12,982 nucleotides of DNA from RUG721 sp040307385 (lineage in GTDB: Bacteria > Actinomycetota > Coriobacteriia > Coriobacteriales > Atopobiaceae), in the NCBI GenBank assembly GCA_040307385.1, contig JAWRJQ010000043.1, positions 1 to 12,982 of the forward strand, in the 5' to 3' direction. The position numbers were made by a program, and so were the translations under genes. This document shows positions 1-9,192 of the stretch, piece after piece; within the stretch, counting starts at the first letter, position 1; every line of letters begins with the position of its first letter. Under the pieces are notes generated by a model that searched no databases, was not told the origin of the DNA, and worked only from the letters and a program-made list of their open reading frames with translations.

Positions 1-53
1 GTAACCCGCGGCCGCGCCCATCTTCGTCATGGTCGTGAATGTTCGTGAACGTG

Positions 54-1460
54 TTAGAGGGGCAGGCCGCCCTCCGCCTGGATGCCGGGAACGGCGGGAA
101 TGGTGGCGAATCCCGCCTCGAGCTCCTCGTCGGTGGGCACATGGTCGGTCATGACGCCCTCGTTGTACGCCTCGTAGGCGGTCATATCGAAGTACCCGGT
201 GCCCGTAAGGCCGAAGAGGATGACCTTCTCCTCGCCGGTCTCGGCGCAGCGCTCGGCCTCGAGGATGGCGCCGAGGATGGCATGGGCGCTCTCGGGTGCG
301 GGCAGGATGGTCTCGAGTTTGGCGAACTTCTCGGCGGCGGCGAAGACATCGGTCTGCTTGACGGCGATGGCCTCGAGGTATCCGTCGTGGCGCAGCTGGG
401 AGATGATGGGGGCCATGCCGTGGAAGCGCAGGCCGCCCGCATGGTCGGGGCTGGGGATGAAGCCGTTGCCCAGGGTGTACATCTTGCAGAGCGGCGCGGT
501 CTTGCCGGTGTCGGGATAGTCGTAGGCAAAGCGGCCGCGCGTGAGCGAGGGGCAGCTCGCGGGCTCGACGGCGACGAAGCGCGTGTTCGGCTTGACGCCC
601 GTGAGCTTGTCGCGCATGAACGGGGCGATGAGGCCGCCGAGGTTGGAGCCGCCGCCCGCGCAGCCCACCACCACGTCGGGGTACTCGCCGAGCTGCTCGA
701 AGGCCGCCTCGCACTCCAGCCCGATGATCGACTGGTGGAGCAGCACCTGGTTGAGGACGCTGCCCAGCTGGTAGCGGCCTCGGTTCTCGGGCACGTGGAG
801 CGCGCGCTCGACCGCCTCGGAGATGGCGGTGCCGAGCGAGCCGGTGAAGTTGGCGGGGTTCTCGAGCATCTTGCGGCCGACCTGGGTCTGGTCGGAGGGG
901 GAGGGCGTGACCTGCGCGCCGAAGGTCTCCATCACGGAGCGGCGGAACGGTTTCTGCTCGTAGCTGGCGCGCACCATGAAGACGTCGCAGTCCAGGCCGT
1001 AGTGCGCGGCCGCCTCGGAGAGGGCGGTTCCCCACTGGCCGGCGCCCGTCTCGGTGGTGATGGTGGAGAGGCCCTGCTCGGCGGCATAGTATGCCTGCGC
1101 GAGCGCGGAGTTGAGCTTGTGCGAGCCGCTCGTGTTGTTGCCCTCGAACTTATAGTAGATCTTCGCGGGCGTGCCGAGCGCCTTCTCGAGGTTGTAGGCG
1201 CGGCAGAGCGGGGAGGGGCGGTACACCTTGTACATCTCGCGGACGCCCTCGGGGATGGGGACGTAGCGCGTCTCGTCATCGAGCTCCTGGCGGCACAGCT
1301 CTTCGGCGAAGACCGGGGAGATATGCGCGACCTCGGCGGGAACGCCGTTGGGCAGCAGCATGCGGCCCGGCTTGACGGGCATATCGGCGCGCAGGTTGTA
1401 GTACGCGGTGGGGATCTGGCCCTCAGACAGGTAGATGCGGTACGGGTTCTTCTCGGTCAT
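54..1460 (-). CDS. trpB: Tryptophan synthase beta subunit, TrpB2 type (PLP enzyme)
   Basis: Condenses indole with L-serine to give tryptophan, a cytoplasmic PLP-dependent reaction. The 468-aa product shows the fold-type II landmarks: the PLP-binding lysine in a SGSHKLNSA motif (Lys115), the catalytic Glu in TETGAGQWGTA (Glu137), and the glycine-rich phosphate loop GCAGGGSN at about 267-273. Its length and long N-terminal extension fit the TrpB2 family rather than the roughly 400-aa classical TrpB. The start at 1460 is chosen because GAAAGGAAC sits just upstream; an in-frame ATG at 1493 lacks such a site. No trpA is visible: only 53 bases lie downstream in the window. The gene is preceded by a Trp-codon leader peptide and an attenuator, which supports a role in tryptophan supply. 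TrpB2 enzymes can act without TrpA on free indole; whether that applies here cannot be seen. Confidence 0.93.
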   Translation of the reverse strand: MTEKNPYRIYLSEGQIPTAYYNLRADMPVKPGRMLLPNGVPAEVAHISPVFAEELCRQELDDETRYVPIPEGVREMYKVYRPSPLCRAYNLEKALGTPAKIYYKFEGNNTSGSHKLNSALAQAYYAAEQGLSTITTETGAGQWGTALSEAAAHYGLDCDVFMVRASYEQKPFRRSVMETFGAQVTPSPSDQTQVGRKMLENPANFTGSLGTAISEAVERALHVPENRGRYQLGSVLNQVLLHQSIIGLECEAAFEQLGEYPDVVVGCAGGGSNLGGLIAPFMRDKLTGVKPNTRFVAVEPASCPSLTRGRFAYDYPDTGKTAPLCKMYTLGNGFIPSPDHAGGLRFHGMAPIISQLRHDGYLEAIAVKQTDVFAAAEKFAKLETILPAPESAHAILGAILEAERCAETGEEKVILFGLTGTGYFDMTAYEAYNEGVMTDHVPTDEELEAGFATIPAVPGIQAEGGLPL

Positions 1461-1561
1461 GGTCGTTCCTTTCATGGGATGACGTGCGGGCATGCGTCTG
1501 CGCGCTCACAAAATGAAAGCTGTGCGGCTGTAGAAAGAGAGAGATTGAGCCCCACGGCAAG

Positions 1562-1588
1562 AAAAAAGCCCCCGGATACCCGGAAGCT
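1562..1588 (-). terminator. Attenuator terminator in the trpB leader
   Basis: Read on the minus strand, a nine-pair stem (AGCUUCCGG with CCGGGGGCU, two G-U wobbles) closes a four-base loop and is followed by six U. It lies between the leader peptide stop and the trpB start, so it ends transcripts before trpB unless prevented. Confidence 0.85.
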
Positions 1589-1627
1589 CATCCTGCGCGC
1601 ACCGGCACAAGCTCCGAATAATCCGAG
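1571..1627 (-). promoter_or_regulatory. Antiterminator of the trpB attenuator
   Basis: The segment just after the leader stop (1627-1610) can pair with the 5' side and loop of the terminator. CTCGGAT (1627-1621) pairs with ATCCGGG (1577-1571). CGGA plus GCT (1616-1610) pair with AGC and TCCG (1588-1581), with one bulged base. This excludes the terminator stem. The stop codon directly abuts the 5' arm, so a ribosome finishing the leader would cover it and favour termination, while one stalled at the Trp codon would leave it free. Pairing was done by eye; no folding energies were computed. Confidence 0.7.
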
Positions 1628-1705
1628 TTAGGCCTTGCCGAGGTGCCATCGACCGACGCAGCGCACGAGCGCAGCGTTTGCAAGCATGTGGGTGCTCTCG
1701 ATCAT
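1628..1705 (-). CDS. Tryptophan leader peptide of trpB (25 aa)
   Basis: A 25-codon reading frame with a strong ribosome binding site (GGAAGGAA, four bases before ATG). It begins MIESTHML and ends VGRWHLGKA, with its only Trp at codon 20, then a TAA touching the antiterminator. Codons 21-24 (CACCTCGGCA) can also pair with TGCCGGTGC at about 1599-1607, a possible first hairpin. This is the layout of a ribosome-mediated attenuator: scarce Trp-tRNA would stall translation at codon 20 and let trpB be transcribed. Classical trp leaders usually have two or more adjacent Trp codons; a single Trp is known in TnaC-type arrest peptides, so a stalling peptide is an alternative. The 186 bases of expected upstream promoter region show no clear -35/-10 pair. 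Confidence 0.75.
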   Translation of the reverse strand: MIESTHMLANAALVRCVGRWHLGKA

Positions 1706-2001
1706 GGCGTTCCTTCCAAACGGATAGGGTATGAGAAGAGTATGGCGGTGCGCGGTAGCGCGGGGGCGGCTGTTAAGCGTTTCGTAACATAGCGGGTTTC
1801 TCTGGTTTTCGACGGCCTGCGCGCCCGTGCGGGATGGCGGGCGGAGGTGCAGGTCGACGGTGCCGGGCACGCCGTTTTTGTATCGCATTCGTTACGGTGG
1901 GCCAGAGAGCCGGGGTGCGTGCGCTATCGTGGATACGACCTTTAAGAGCGGTACGGGATACCGACAAGGCGCCCAAGCATATACGCAGCATGCCGCATCG
2001 G
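1706..2001. other. Divergent intergenic region between the trpB leader and the carAB leader
   Basis: About 300 bases with no convincing gene. It must contain the outward promoters of trpB (minus) and carAB (plus), but no good -35/-10 pair stands out on either strand. A possible weak hairpin followed by TTTTT lies at 1857-1879 on the plus strand (ACGG with CCGT arms and an inner TGC/GCA), and a small CGGTA/TACCG hairpin lies near 1950-1965. Neither is strong enough for a separate call. Confidence 0.5.
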
Positions 2002-2033
2002 AGCATCCGCCCGCACGGGCTGGATGCTTTTTT
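2002..2033 (+). terminator. Leader terminator / putative attenuator upstream of carA
   Basis: AGCATCC-GCCC pairs with GGGC-t-GGATGCT (11 pairs, one bulged T, four-base loop) and runs into six T. No plus-strand gene lies upstream in the window (trpB is on the minus strand), so this intrinsic terminator sits in the carAB leader, 42 bases before carA. A premature terminator here suggests transcription attenuation. Upstream near-copies of one arm (GCATCGG and GCATGCC at about 1988-2000) could act in alternative pairing. No PyrR-type binding loop was recognised, so the signal is unknown. Confidence 0.75.
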
Positions 2034-2074
2034 ACCAGGCATGCGTGCTCTCGGGCAGAAAGCGAGGCGTTTCC

Positions 2075-2555
2075 ATGAACCTGTTGCTCGACCGATCGTC
2101 CCACCCCGAAGCCCTGCTCGTGCTCGAAGACGGCACGGCCTTGCGCGGACGTTCATGCGGAGCGTCCGGCGAGGTCATAGGCCCCCTCGTCCTCGACACG
2201 GACATCTTCGGCTATCAGCGCGCGCTCGGCGCATCCGAGCACGCCGGCGCGCTCGTGGCCTTCACCTACCCGCAGGTGGGCAACTTCGGCGTCAATGCCG
2301 AGGCGCCCGAGCGGCCCTGCGCGGCGGGCATGGTCGTGCACGACATGATCTACACCCCCTCCAACTGGCAGTGCGAGAAAACGCTGCCCGACTACCTGGC
2401 CGAGCAGGGCATCGTGGGCATCGAGGACATCGACGTGCGTGCGCTTGCGGCGCGCCTGCGCGGGAATCTGGGCTGCCGTGCGATCCTGTCCACCACGACG
2501 CTCGACCGAGATGCCCTGCTCGCACGCCTGCAGGCCGAGAAGGGGGGAGAAGCCC

Positions 2556-2563
<8 letters not shown>
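2075..2563 (+). CDS. carA: Carbamoyl-phosphate synthase small subunit, N-terminal domain only (no GATase domain)
   Basis: This 162-aa protein matches the N-terminal domain of CarA from the usual start (ALLVLEDGTALRGR) through FTYPQVGNFGVN and the IDVRAL segment, then stops. Normal CarA is about 360-380 aa; the class I glutamine amidotransferase domain with its Cys-His-Glu triad is absent. Nothing follows in another frame, because the stop overlaps the carB start by eight bases. In known enzymes the CarA N-domain docks on CarB and the missing domain releases ammonia from glutamine. This protein could stabilise CarB or hold a separate amidotransferase. The usual SMTGYQE-like motif reads TDIFGYQRA, a noticeable divergence. 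The start at 2075 is preferred over an in-frame ATG at 2024 because GCGAGG lies just upstream and 2024 falls within the terminator hairpin. Confidence 0.88.
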
Positions 2564-5765
<3,202 letters not shown>

Positions 5766-5854
5766 CTTCCGCGTGTGCGGCGAAGCGCTCCACGTCTGCG
5801 CGGGGCGGCGCGAAATGCACGAAGAGTGCTGCGCGCGAGCCTGCCTGCAAGCGC

Positions 5855-5860
5855 TATACT
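5855..5860 (+). promoter_or_regulatory. Possible -10 element for guaA
   Basis: TATACT lies 36 bases before the chosen guaA start in a short carB-guaA gap (131 bases). No good -35 hexamer is found 16-18 bases upstream, so the call rests on one near-consensus hexamer. guaA could also be read through from carB, since no U-tract terminator separates them. Confidence 0.35.
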
Positions 5861-5896
5861 CATCTAGTTGTTCAAGCGAGAATGCGAGGAGACACC

Positions 5897-6895
5897 ATGG
5901 ATTTCACTTCCAACCATCGTCCCGACGATATGGTTCGCATCACCACCCCCGAGCTTGCACAGGCCTTCATCGACGAGGCCGTCGCCTACACGCGCGAGCA
6001 GGTGGGGGAGGGCAAGGTGCTTCTTGCGCTGTCCGGCGGCGTCGACTCGTCCGTGGTCGCGGCGCTGCTCATCAAGGCCCTCGGCAAACAGCTCGTGTGC
6101 GTGCACGTGAACCACGGCCTCATGCGCAAGGGCGAGTCCGAGCAGGTCATCGAGGTGTTCCGCAACCAGATGGGCGCCGATCTGATCTATGTGGACGCCA
6201 CCGATCGCTTCCTCGGCAAGCTGGCCGGTGTGGCCGATCCCGAGACCAAGCGCCACATCATCGGCGAGGAGTTCATCAAGGTGTTCGACGAGGAGGCCGC
6301 CAAGCTCGAGGGCATCGGCTTCCTGGGGCAGGGTACCATCTACCCCGACATCCTCGAGTCCGAGGCCGGCGTCAAGGCCCACCACAACGTGGGCGGTCTG
6401 CCCGCAGAACTCGATTGGGAGCTCGTCGAGCCGGTCAAGCTGCTCTTCAAGGATGAGGTGCGCGTGGTGGGCGAGCAGCTGGGGCTGCCCGCCGGCATGG
6501 TGTATCGTCAGCCGTTCCCCGGTCCCGGCCTGGGTGTGCGCTGCACCGGCGCCATCACCCGCGACCGCTTGGAGGCGCTGCGCGAGGCCGACGCCATCGT
6601 GCGCGAGGAGATCGACGCGGCTGCTGCGGCGGGCACCATCGAGCGTCCGTGGCAGTACTTCTGCGTGGTGCCCGACTACCGCGCCACCGGCGTGCGCGAC
6701 GGCGTGCGTGCCTACGAGTGGCCCTGCATCATCCGCTGCGTCGACACGATCGACGTCATGACCGCCGAGGTGCCCGAGCTCGACTGGGCGCTGCTCAAGA
6801 AGATGTGCGCGCGCATCCTGGCCGAGGTGCCGGGTATCTGCCGCGTGTGCTACGAGCTGAGCCCCAAGCCTATCGCGACGGTTGAGTGGGAATAG
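5897..6895 (+). CDS. guaA: GMP synthase ATP-pyrophosphatase subunit (no GATase domain)
   Basis: Adenylates XMP and aminates it to GMP. The 332-aa protein has the ATP-pyrophosphatase P-loop SGGVDSS (46-52), the GQGTIYPD and HHNVGGLP motifs (about 145-169), PFPGPGLGVR (206-215), and the C-terminal dimerisation domain ending PIATVEWE. Typical bacterial GuaA is about 510-525 aa; the roughly 190-residue N-terminal class I amidotransferase domain is missing, and no open frame upstream encodes it (carB ends 131 bases before). The start at 5897 follows a GCGAGGAGA site; an ATG at 5882 overlaps that site. Archaea often split GMP synthase into GuaAA and GuaAB, and this protein resembles a stand-alone GuaAB in layout but is bacterial in sequence. 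The gene end is also where a mobile element begins. Confidence 0.93.
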   Translation: MDFTSNHRPDDMVRITTPELAQAFIDEAVAYTREQVGEGKVLLALSGGVDSSVVAALLIKALGKQLVCVHVNHGLMRKGESEQVIEVFRNQMGADLIYVDATDRFLGKLAGVADPETKRHIIGEEFIKVFDEEAAKLEGIGFLGQGTIYPDILESEAGVKAHHNVGGLPAELDWELVEPVKLLFKDEVRVVGEQLGLPAGMVYRQPFPGPGLGVRCTGAITRDRLEALREADAIVREEIDAAAAAGTIERPWQYFCVVPDYRATGVRDGVRAYEWPCIIRCVDTIDVMTAEVPELDWALLKKMCARILAEVPGICRVCYELSPKPIATVEWE

Positions 6896-6911
6896 AAAGC
6901 CCTGTTCAGAG

Positions 6912-6933
6912 AGGTAGTCACTGGTAGCCACCT
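6912..6933. repeat. Paired TGGTAGTCA-type repeat, copy A
   Basis: Two 9-base near-copies in tandem, AGGTAGTCA and TGGTAGCCA, inside outer inverted arms GAGAGG/CCTCTC. The same arrangement recurs at 7235-7258, about 320 bases away. Confidence 0.6.
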
Positions 6934-6946
6934 CTCTTACAACCTC
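6933..6946 (-). repeat. 14-base inverted repeat, left copy
   Basis: The minus strand reads GAGGTTGTAAGAGA, identical over 14 bases to 7149-7162 on the plus strand, which is part of the 10-base tandem array. Inverted copies on either side of a site are typical of recombinase arm sites. Confidence 0.65.
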
Positions 6947-6960
6947 GTACCATCTGGTAC
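6947..6960. repeat. Palindrome GTACCA-TC-TGGTAC
   Basis: A perfect six-base-arm palindrome with a two-base centre, 52 bases after the guaA stop and directly beside the 14-base inverted repeat. It could be a recombinase core-type site or a protein-binding site. There is no direct evidence for either. Confidence 0.4.
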
Positions 6961-7011
6961 AACGACGAGCAGCAAGCCACCTGATGAGAATGGGGAATGT
7001 CTTCCCGGACG

Positions 7012-7042
7012 ATGCCCCCGACCCGGATGAAATCGGGGGCAT
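7012..7042 (+). terminator. Hairpin terminator downstream of guaA
   Basis: ATGCCCCCGA and TCGGGGGCAT form a perfect ten-base-pair stem around an 11-base loop. Only a short, imperfect T-rich run follows (TTTCAGCTTCTT), so termination strength is uncertain. It is the first strong stem after guaA. Confidence 0.6.
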
Positions 7043-7120
7043 TTCAGCTTCTTGTGGCAGCCCCTCAACCAGCCAAAACATTCTCGCATGACGCTTCTGG
7101 GGTCTTCGCCGGCGCACGGA

Positions 7121-7160
7121 GATTGCCAGAAGTTGCACGAGATTGTAAGAGGTTGTAAGA
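7121..7160 (+). repeat. Four tandem 10-base repeats (consensus GRTTGYAAGA)
   Basis: Four abutting 10-base units: GATTGCCAGA, AGTTGCACGA, GATTGTAAGA, GGTTGTAAGA. A ten-base period places each unit on the same face of the helix, as expected for cooperative binding by an integrase arm domain, an excisionase or another DNA-binding protein. Confidence 0.6.
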
Positions 7161-7234
7161 GACCGTTTTTGGGAAAAACATTTCCTTGGAATGAAAAATT
7201 CTAAAAAGGTGAGAAAGCGTGAAGATTTGGCACA

Positions 7235-7258
7235 GGTGGTAGTCAGTTGGTAGTCACC
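7235..7258. repeat. Paired TGGTAGTCA repeat, copy B
   Basis: Two exact TGGTAGTCA copies 11 bases apart (7237-7245 and 7248-7256), inside CAGGTG/CACCTG inverted arms. Matches the arrangement of copy A near 6912. Confidence 0.6.
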
Positions 7259-7550
7259 TGGGTTTTGAGACGGCGTTTTCGGGGTTTTCGCAGGTGGTTG
7301 CAGGGGAATGTTTTTTCGCCGGACCGTCCCGAAACCCGTCGTTTCGAGCCAAAGATCGAGAGTCTAGGCGGTTCGCGGTGGCGGCGAAACATTCTGAAAA
7401 GGTTGAGGAGATCGCCCGCTGCAAGCGGAAACCGTTCCAAAAACCCCCGAAACCGGCACGGGAACGTTTGCCTGGGATGTACTGCCAAGGCGTTGCGAGA
7501 CGAGGGGTTCGGCGCCGCCGCCTCCGGTTGATTGACGGGTCGGACGTGCC

Positions 7551-7976
7551 CTACCCCTTGAAGGAGAGTTTCCACGTCTCGTACTCGGTCTCCGAGATCT
7601 CTCCCGCGTCCAGCTGGGCCTTCTTGCGCCTCCACGCCTTGAGGGCCTGGTAGAACTTCTGGGAGCCCTCCACTGAGGGATCCACGGTCACCGCGAGGCC
7701 CTGGTCCGTGTCGGCGAGCACAAGCCCCAGGGAGTCCTCCATCCTGAAGAGCATCTCTAGCGCGCCGCGCGCGGTCTCGGGGCCCACGTCCGAGAGTGCC
7801 TCCTCGGATACGCCCAGCGCCTTGGCGAGGGCAATCATGTTTGCCTTGTTGGGGTTGCGGATCCCCAGCTCGTAGTTGCGCACGGCCGACTCGGACACGC
7901 CGATCTCCTCCGCCAGCTCCCTCTGCGTCATGCCGGCTTCCTTGCGGAACCTCCTGAGACGCGTTCCCAGACTCAT
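7551..7976 (-). CDS. XRE-family repressor of the mobile element
   Basis: A 141-aa DNA-binding protein with a typical Cro/C1-type helix-turn-helix at residues about 16-37 (MTQRELAEEIGVSESAVRNY). Its acidic C-terminal tail (AQLDAGEISETEYETWKLSF) resembles tails seen in regulators of Gram-positive integrative elements. No protease or peptidase domain is present, so it is not a self-cleaving C1 repressor. The start is set by AGGAGG a few bases upstream. It is divergent from the integrase, with CACATAT operators lying in both promoters, so it probably represses int and itself. Low-GC features are absent, so it shares the base composition of the integrase. Confidence 0.88.
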   Translation of the reverse strand: MSLGTRLRRFRKEAGMTQRELAEEIGVSESAVRNYELGIRNPNKANMIALAKALGVSEEALSDVGPETARGALEMLFRMEDSLGLVLADTDQGLAVTVDPSVEGSQKFYQALKAWRRKKAQLDAGEISETEYETWKLSFKG

Positions 7977-8012
7977 TATTCGTCTACCCTCCTTGTCTGC
8001 ATCACCCGTAGA

Positions 8013-8041
8013 ATTCTATGACAACACATATTTGTGCGCAA
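8013..8041 (-). promoter_or_regulatory. Promoter of the xre repressor gene
   Basis: On the minus strand, TTGCGC (8041-8036), a 17-base spacer and TAGAAT (8018-8013) form a good sigma-70-type promoter 37 bases before the xre start. Operator O1 lies in the spacer. Confidence 0.6.
8024..8037. promoter_or_regulatory. Operator O1 (ACACATATTTGTGC)
   Basis: A near-palindrome with CACA and TGTG half-sites around a TATT centre, covering the spacer of the xre promoter. It matches O3 in 13 of 14 positions. Probable autoregulatory site of the XRE protein. Confidence 0.6.
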
Positions 8042-8045
8042 TCCG

Positions 8046-8074
8046 TTGACAGCACATATGCACATTGCTATCAT
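8046..8074 (+). promoter_or_regulatory. Promoter of the integrase gene
   Basis: A consensus TTGACA (8046-8051), a 17-base spacer and TATCAT (8069-8074). Transcription would start near 8081, about 43 bases before the integrase ATG. The spacer begins with operator O2. Confidence 0.75.
8052..8064. promoter_or_regulatory. Operator O2 (GCACATATGCACA)
   Basis: Shares GCACATAT with the other operators but has only one good half-site; the right half reads GCACA rather than TGTGC. It fills the 5' part of the integrase promoter spacer, so protein bound here would block RNA polymerase. Confidence 0.5.
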
Positions 8075-8088
8075 CCAAAAACAAAAGA

Positions 8089-8102
8089 ACACATATATGT
8101 GC
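8089..8102. promoter_or_regulatory. Operator O3 (ACACATATATGTGC)
   Basis: Contains the perfect palindrome CACATATATGTG (8090-8101) between the predicted integrase transcription start and its ribosome binding site. Probably the strongest site of the three by symmetry. Confidence 0.6.
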
Positions 8103-8123
8103 GGTTTTGGAAGGAGCATGGGG

Positions 8124-9188
8124 ATGTCGGTAAGATGTGAGGACAATGGTACTTGGACGGCCCAAGTATGGTATCGCGACTACAGGGGCGACAGGAGGCA
8201 CAAGACCAAGCGCGGCTTCGCAACCGAGGAAGAGGCGCGGATGTGGCATGACGAGTTCGCAGCCGAATCAGAGGGATCGGTCAGCGGCACGCTCGCGGCG
8301 TTCACCGAGACCTACCTCGAGGACATGAGGCCGCGCATCCGCGAGAGCACCTACGACACCAAGGAGCAGATCATCAGCACCAAGATCCTTCCCCGGCTCG
8401 GCCACATGCGCATGGAGGAGATCGAGCCGGTGGACATCATCAGGTGGCAGAACCAGCTTATGAAGGAGCGCAACTCGAGGGGCGAGCCTTACTCCGCGAC
8501 CTACCTGCGCACCATCAACAGCCAGCTGAACGCCATATTCAACCACGCCGAGCGTTTCTATGGCATGAGGGACAACCCCTGCCGCAGGACCCAGCGGATG
8601 GGCTCGTCGGAAGCCGGCGAGATGCAGTACTGGACCAAGGACGAGTACTTGAGGTTCGCCGACGCCATATCCGACAAACCCTATTCGTACCACGCGTTCG
8701 AGGTGCTCTACTGGTGCGGCCTGCGCGAGGGCGAGATGCTCGCACTCACCCCTGCCGACATCGACTTCGAGCGCTCGACGCTCTACGTGCGCAAGACCTA
8801 CCGCCGCGCGCACGGACGGGACGTCGTCACCGACCCGAAGACGCCGAAATCCGTGCGTCGGGTGCAGATGCCCGCCTTCCTCCGCGACGAACTCGAGGAA
8901 TACGTCGGGCAGCGCGGGACAGGCCCCGACGAGCGGATATTCACCATAACCAAATCCGCTCTCTACCACGAGATGAAACGCGGAAGCGAGACGGCTGGCC
9001 TCAGAAAGATCCGCGTTCACGACCTCCGACACAGCCACGTCTCCCTGCTCATCGACCTCGGATTCTCCGCCGTCGCCATCGCAGACCGCCTCGGGCACGA
9101 GAGCGCGGACATAACCTTCCGCTACGCGCACCTGTTCCCCGACAAGCAGTCGGCCATGGCAGACGCGCTCGACGGGACAAGGGCGTAG
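8124..9188 (+). CDS. int: Tyrosine recombinase / integrase
   Basis: Integrates and excises the mobile element. The 354-aa protein has an N-terminal arm-binding-like region (AQVWYRDYRGDRRHKTKRGF), a SAM-like core-binding domain at about 55-150, and a catalytic domain with Arg201 (CGLREGE), a likely Lys242, His299 and Arg302 (HDLRHSH), His325 (LGHES) and the nucleophile Tyr334 (TFRYAHLFP). The full set means it is probably active. The start at 8124 is chosen because GGAAGGAG ends seven bases before it; a closer ATG at 8118 is only one base from that site, and an ATG at 8034 lies upstream of the promoter. It sits next to a divergent repressor and downstream of guaA, whose 3' end is a known insertion site for genomic islands. 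Confidence 0.95.
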   Translation: MSVRCEDNGTWTAQVWYRDYRGDRRHKTKRGFATEEEARMWHDEFAAESEGSVSGTLAAFTETYLEDMRPRIRESTYDTKEQIISTKILPRLGHMRMEEIEPVDIIRWQNQLMKERNSRGEPYSATYLRTINSQLNAIFNHAERFYGMRDNPCRRTQRMGSSEAGEMQYWTKDEYLRFADAISDKPYSYHAFEVLYWCGLREGEMLALTPADIDFERSTLYVRKTYRRAHGRDVVTDPKTPKSVRRVQMPAFLRDELEEYVGQRGTGPDERIFTITKSALYHEMKRGSETAGLRKIRVHDLRHSHVSLLIDLGFSAVAIADRLGHESADITFRYAHLFPDKQSAMADALDGTRA

Positions 9189-9192
9189 CGCC

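Larger units (their letters stand above)
6896..7550. other. Non-coding left end of the mobile element (putative attL/arm-site region)
   Basis: 655 bases between guaA and the xre stop, with no supported gene; short frames here lack ribosome binding sites and recognisable domains. It contains a terminator hairpin, paired TGGTAGTCA-type repeats at both ends of the first 360 bases, a 14-base inverted repeat, a 10-base tandem repeat and a short palindrome (listed separately). A looser inverted repeat, GAATGTTT/AAACATTC flanked by CGCC/GGCG, lies at about 7306-7320 and 7380-7394. From 7160 to 7215 the sequence is A/T-richer than its surroundings. The exact attachment core cannot be set because the right end is outside the window. 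Confidence 0.5.

Noticed and set aside
1..53. Possible next minus-strand gene start (ATG at 30, MTKMGAAAGY) after trpB
   Set aside because: No ribosome binding site and only ten codons in the window; cannot be supported.
39..1631. Long plus-strand frame (530 aa) across trpB
   Set aside because: Antisense to a clear TrpB2; its Gly/Ala/Leu-rich translation has no recognisable domain and follows from the GC-rich third positions of trpB.
5766..5790. Hairpin CTTCCGC/GCGGCGAAG after carB as a terminator
   Set aside because: Imperfect stem with a bulge and no T run; too weak to call.
5864..7138. 424-aa minus-strand frame opposite guaA
   Set aside because: Antisense to GuaA, with no domain and no start signals.
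7243..7653. Overlapping frames on both strands in the gap before xre
   Set aside because: No ribosome binding sites, Arg-rich composition and mutual overlap; treated as non-coding.
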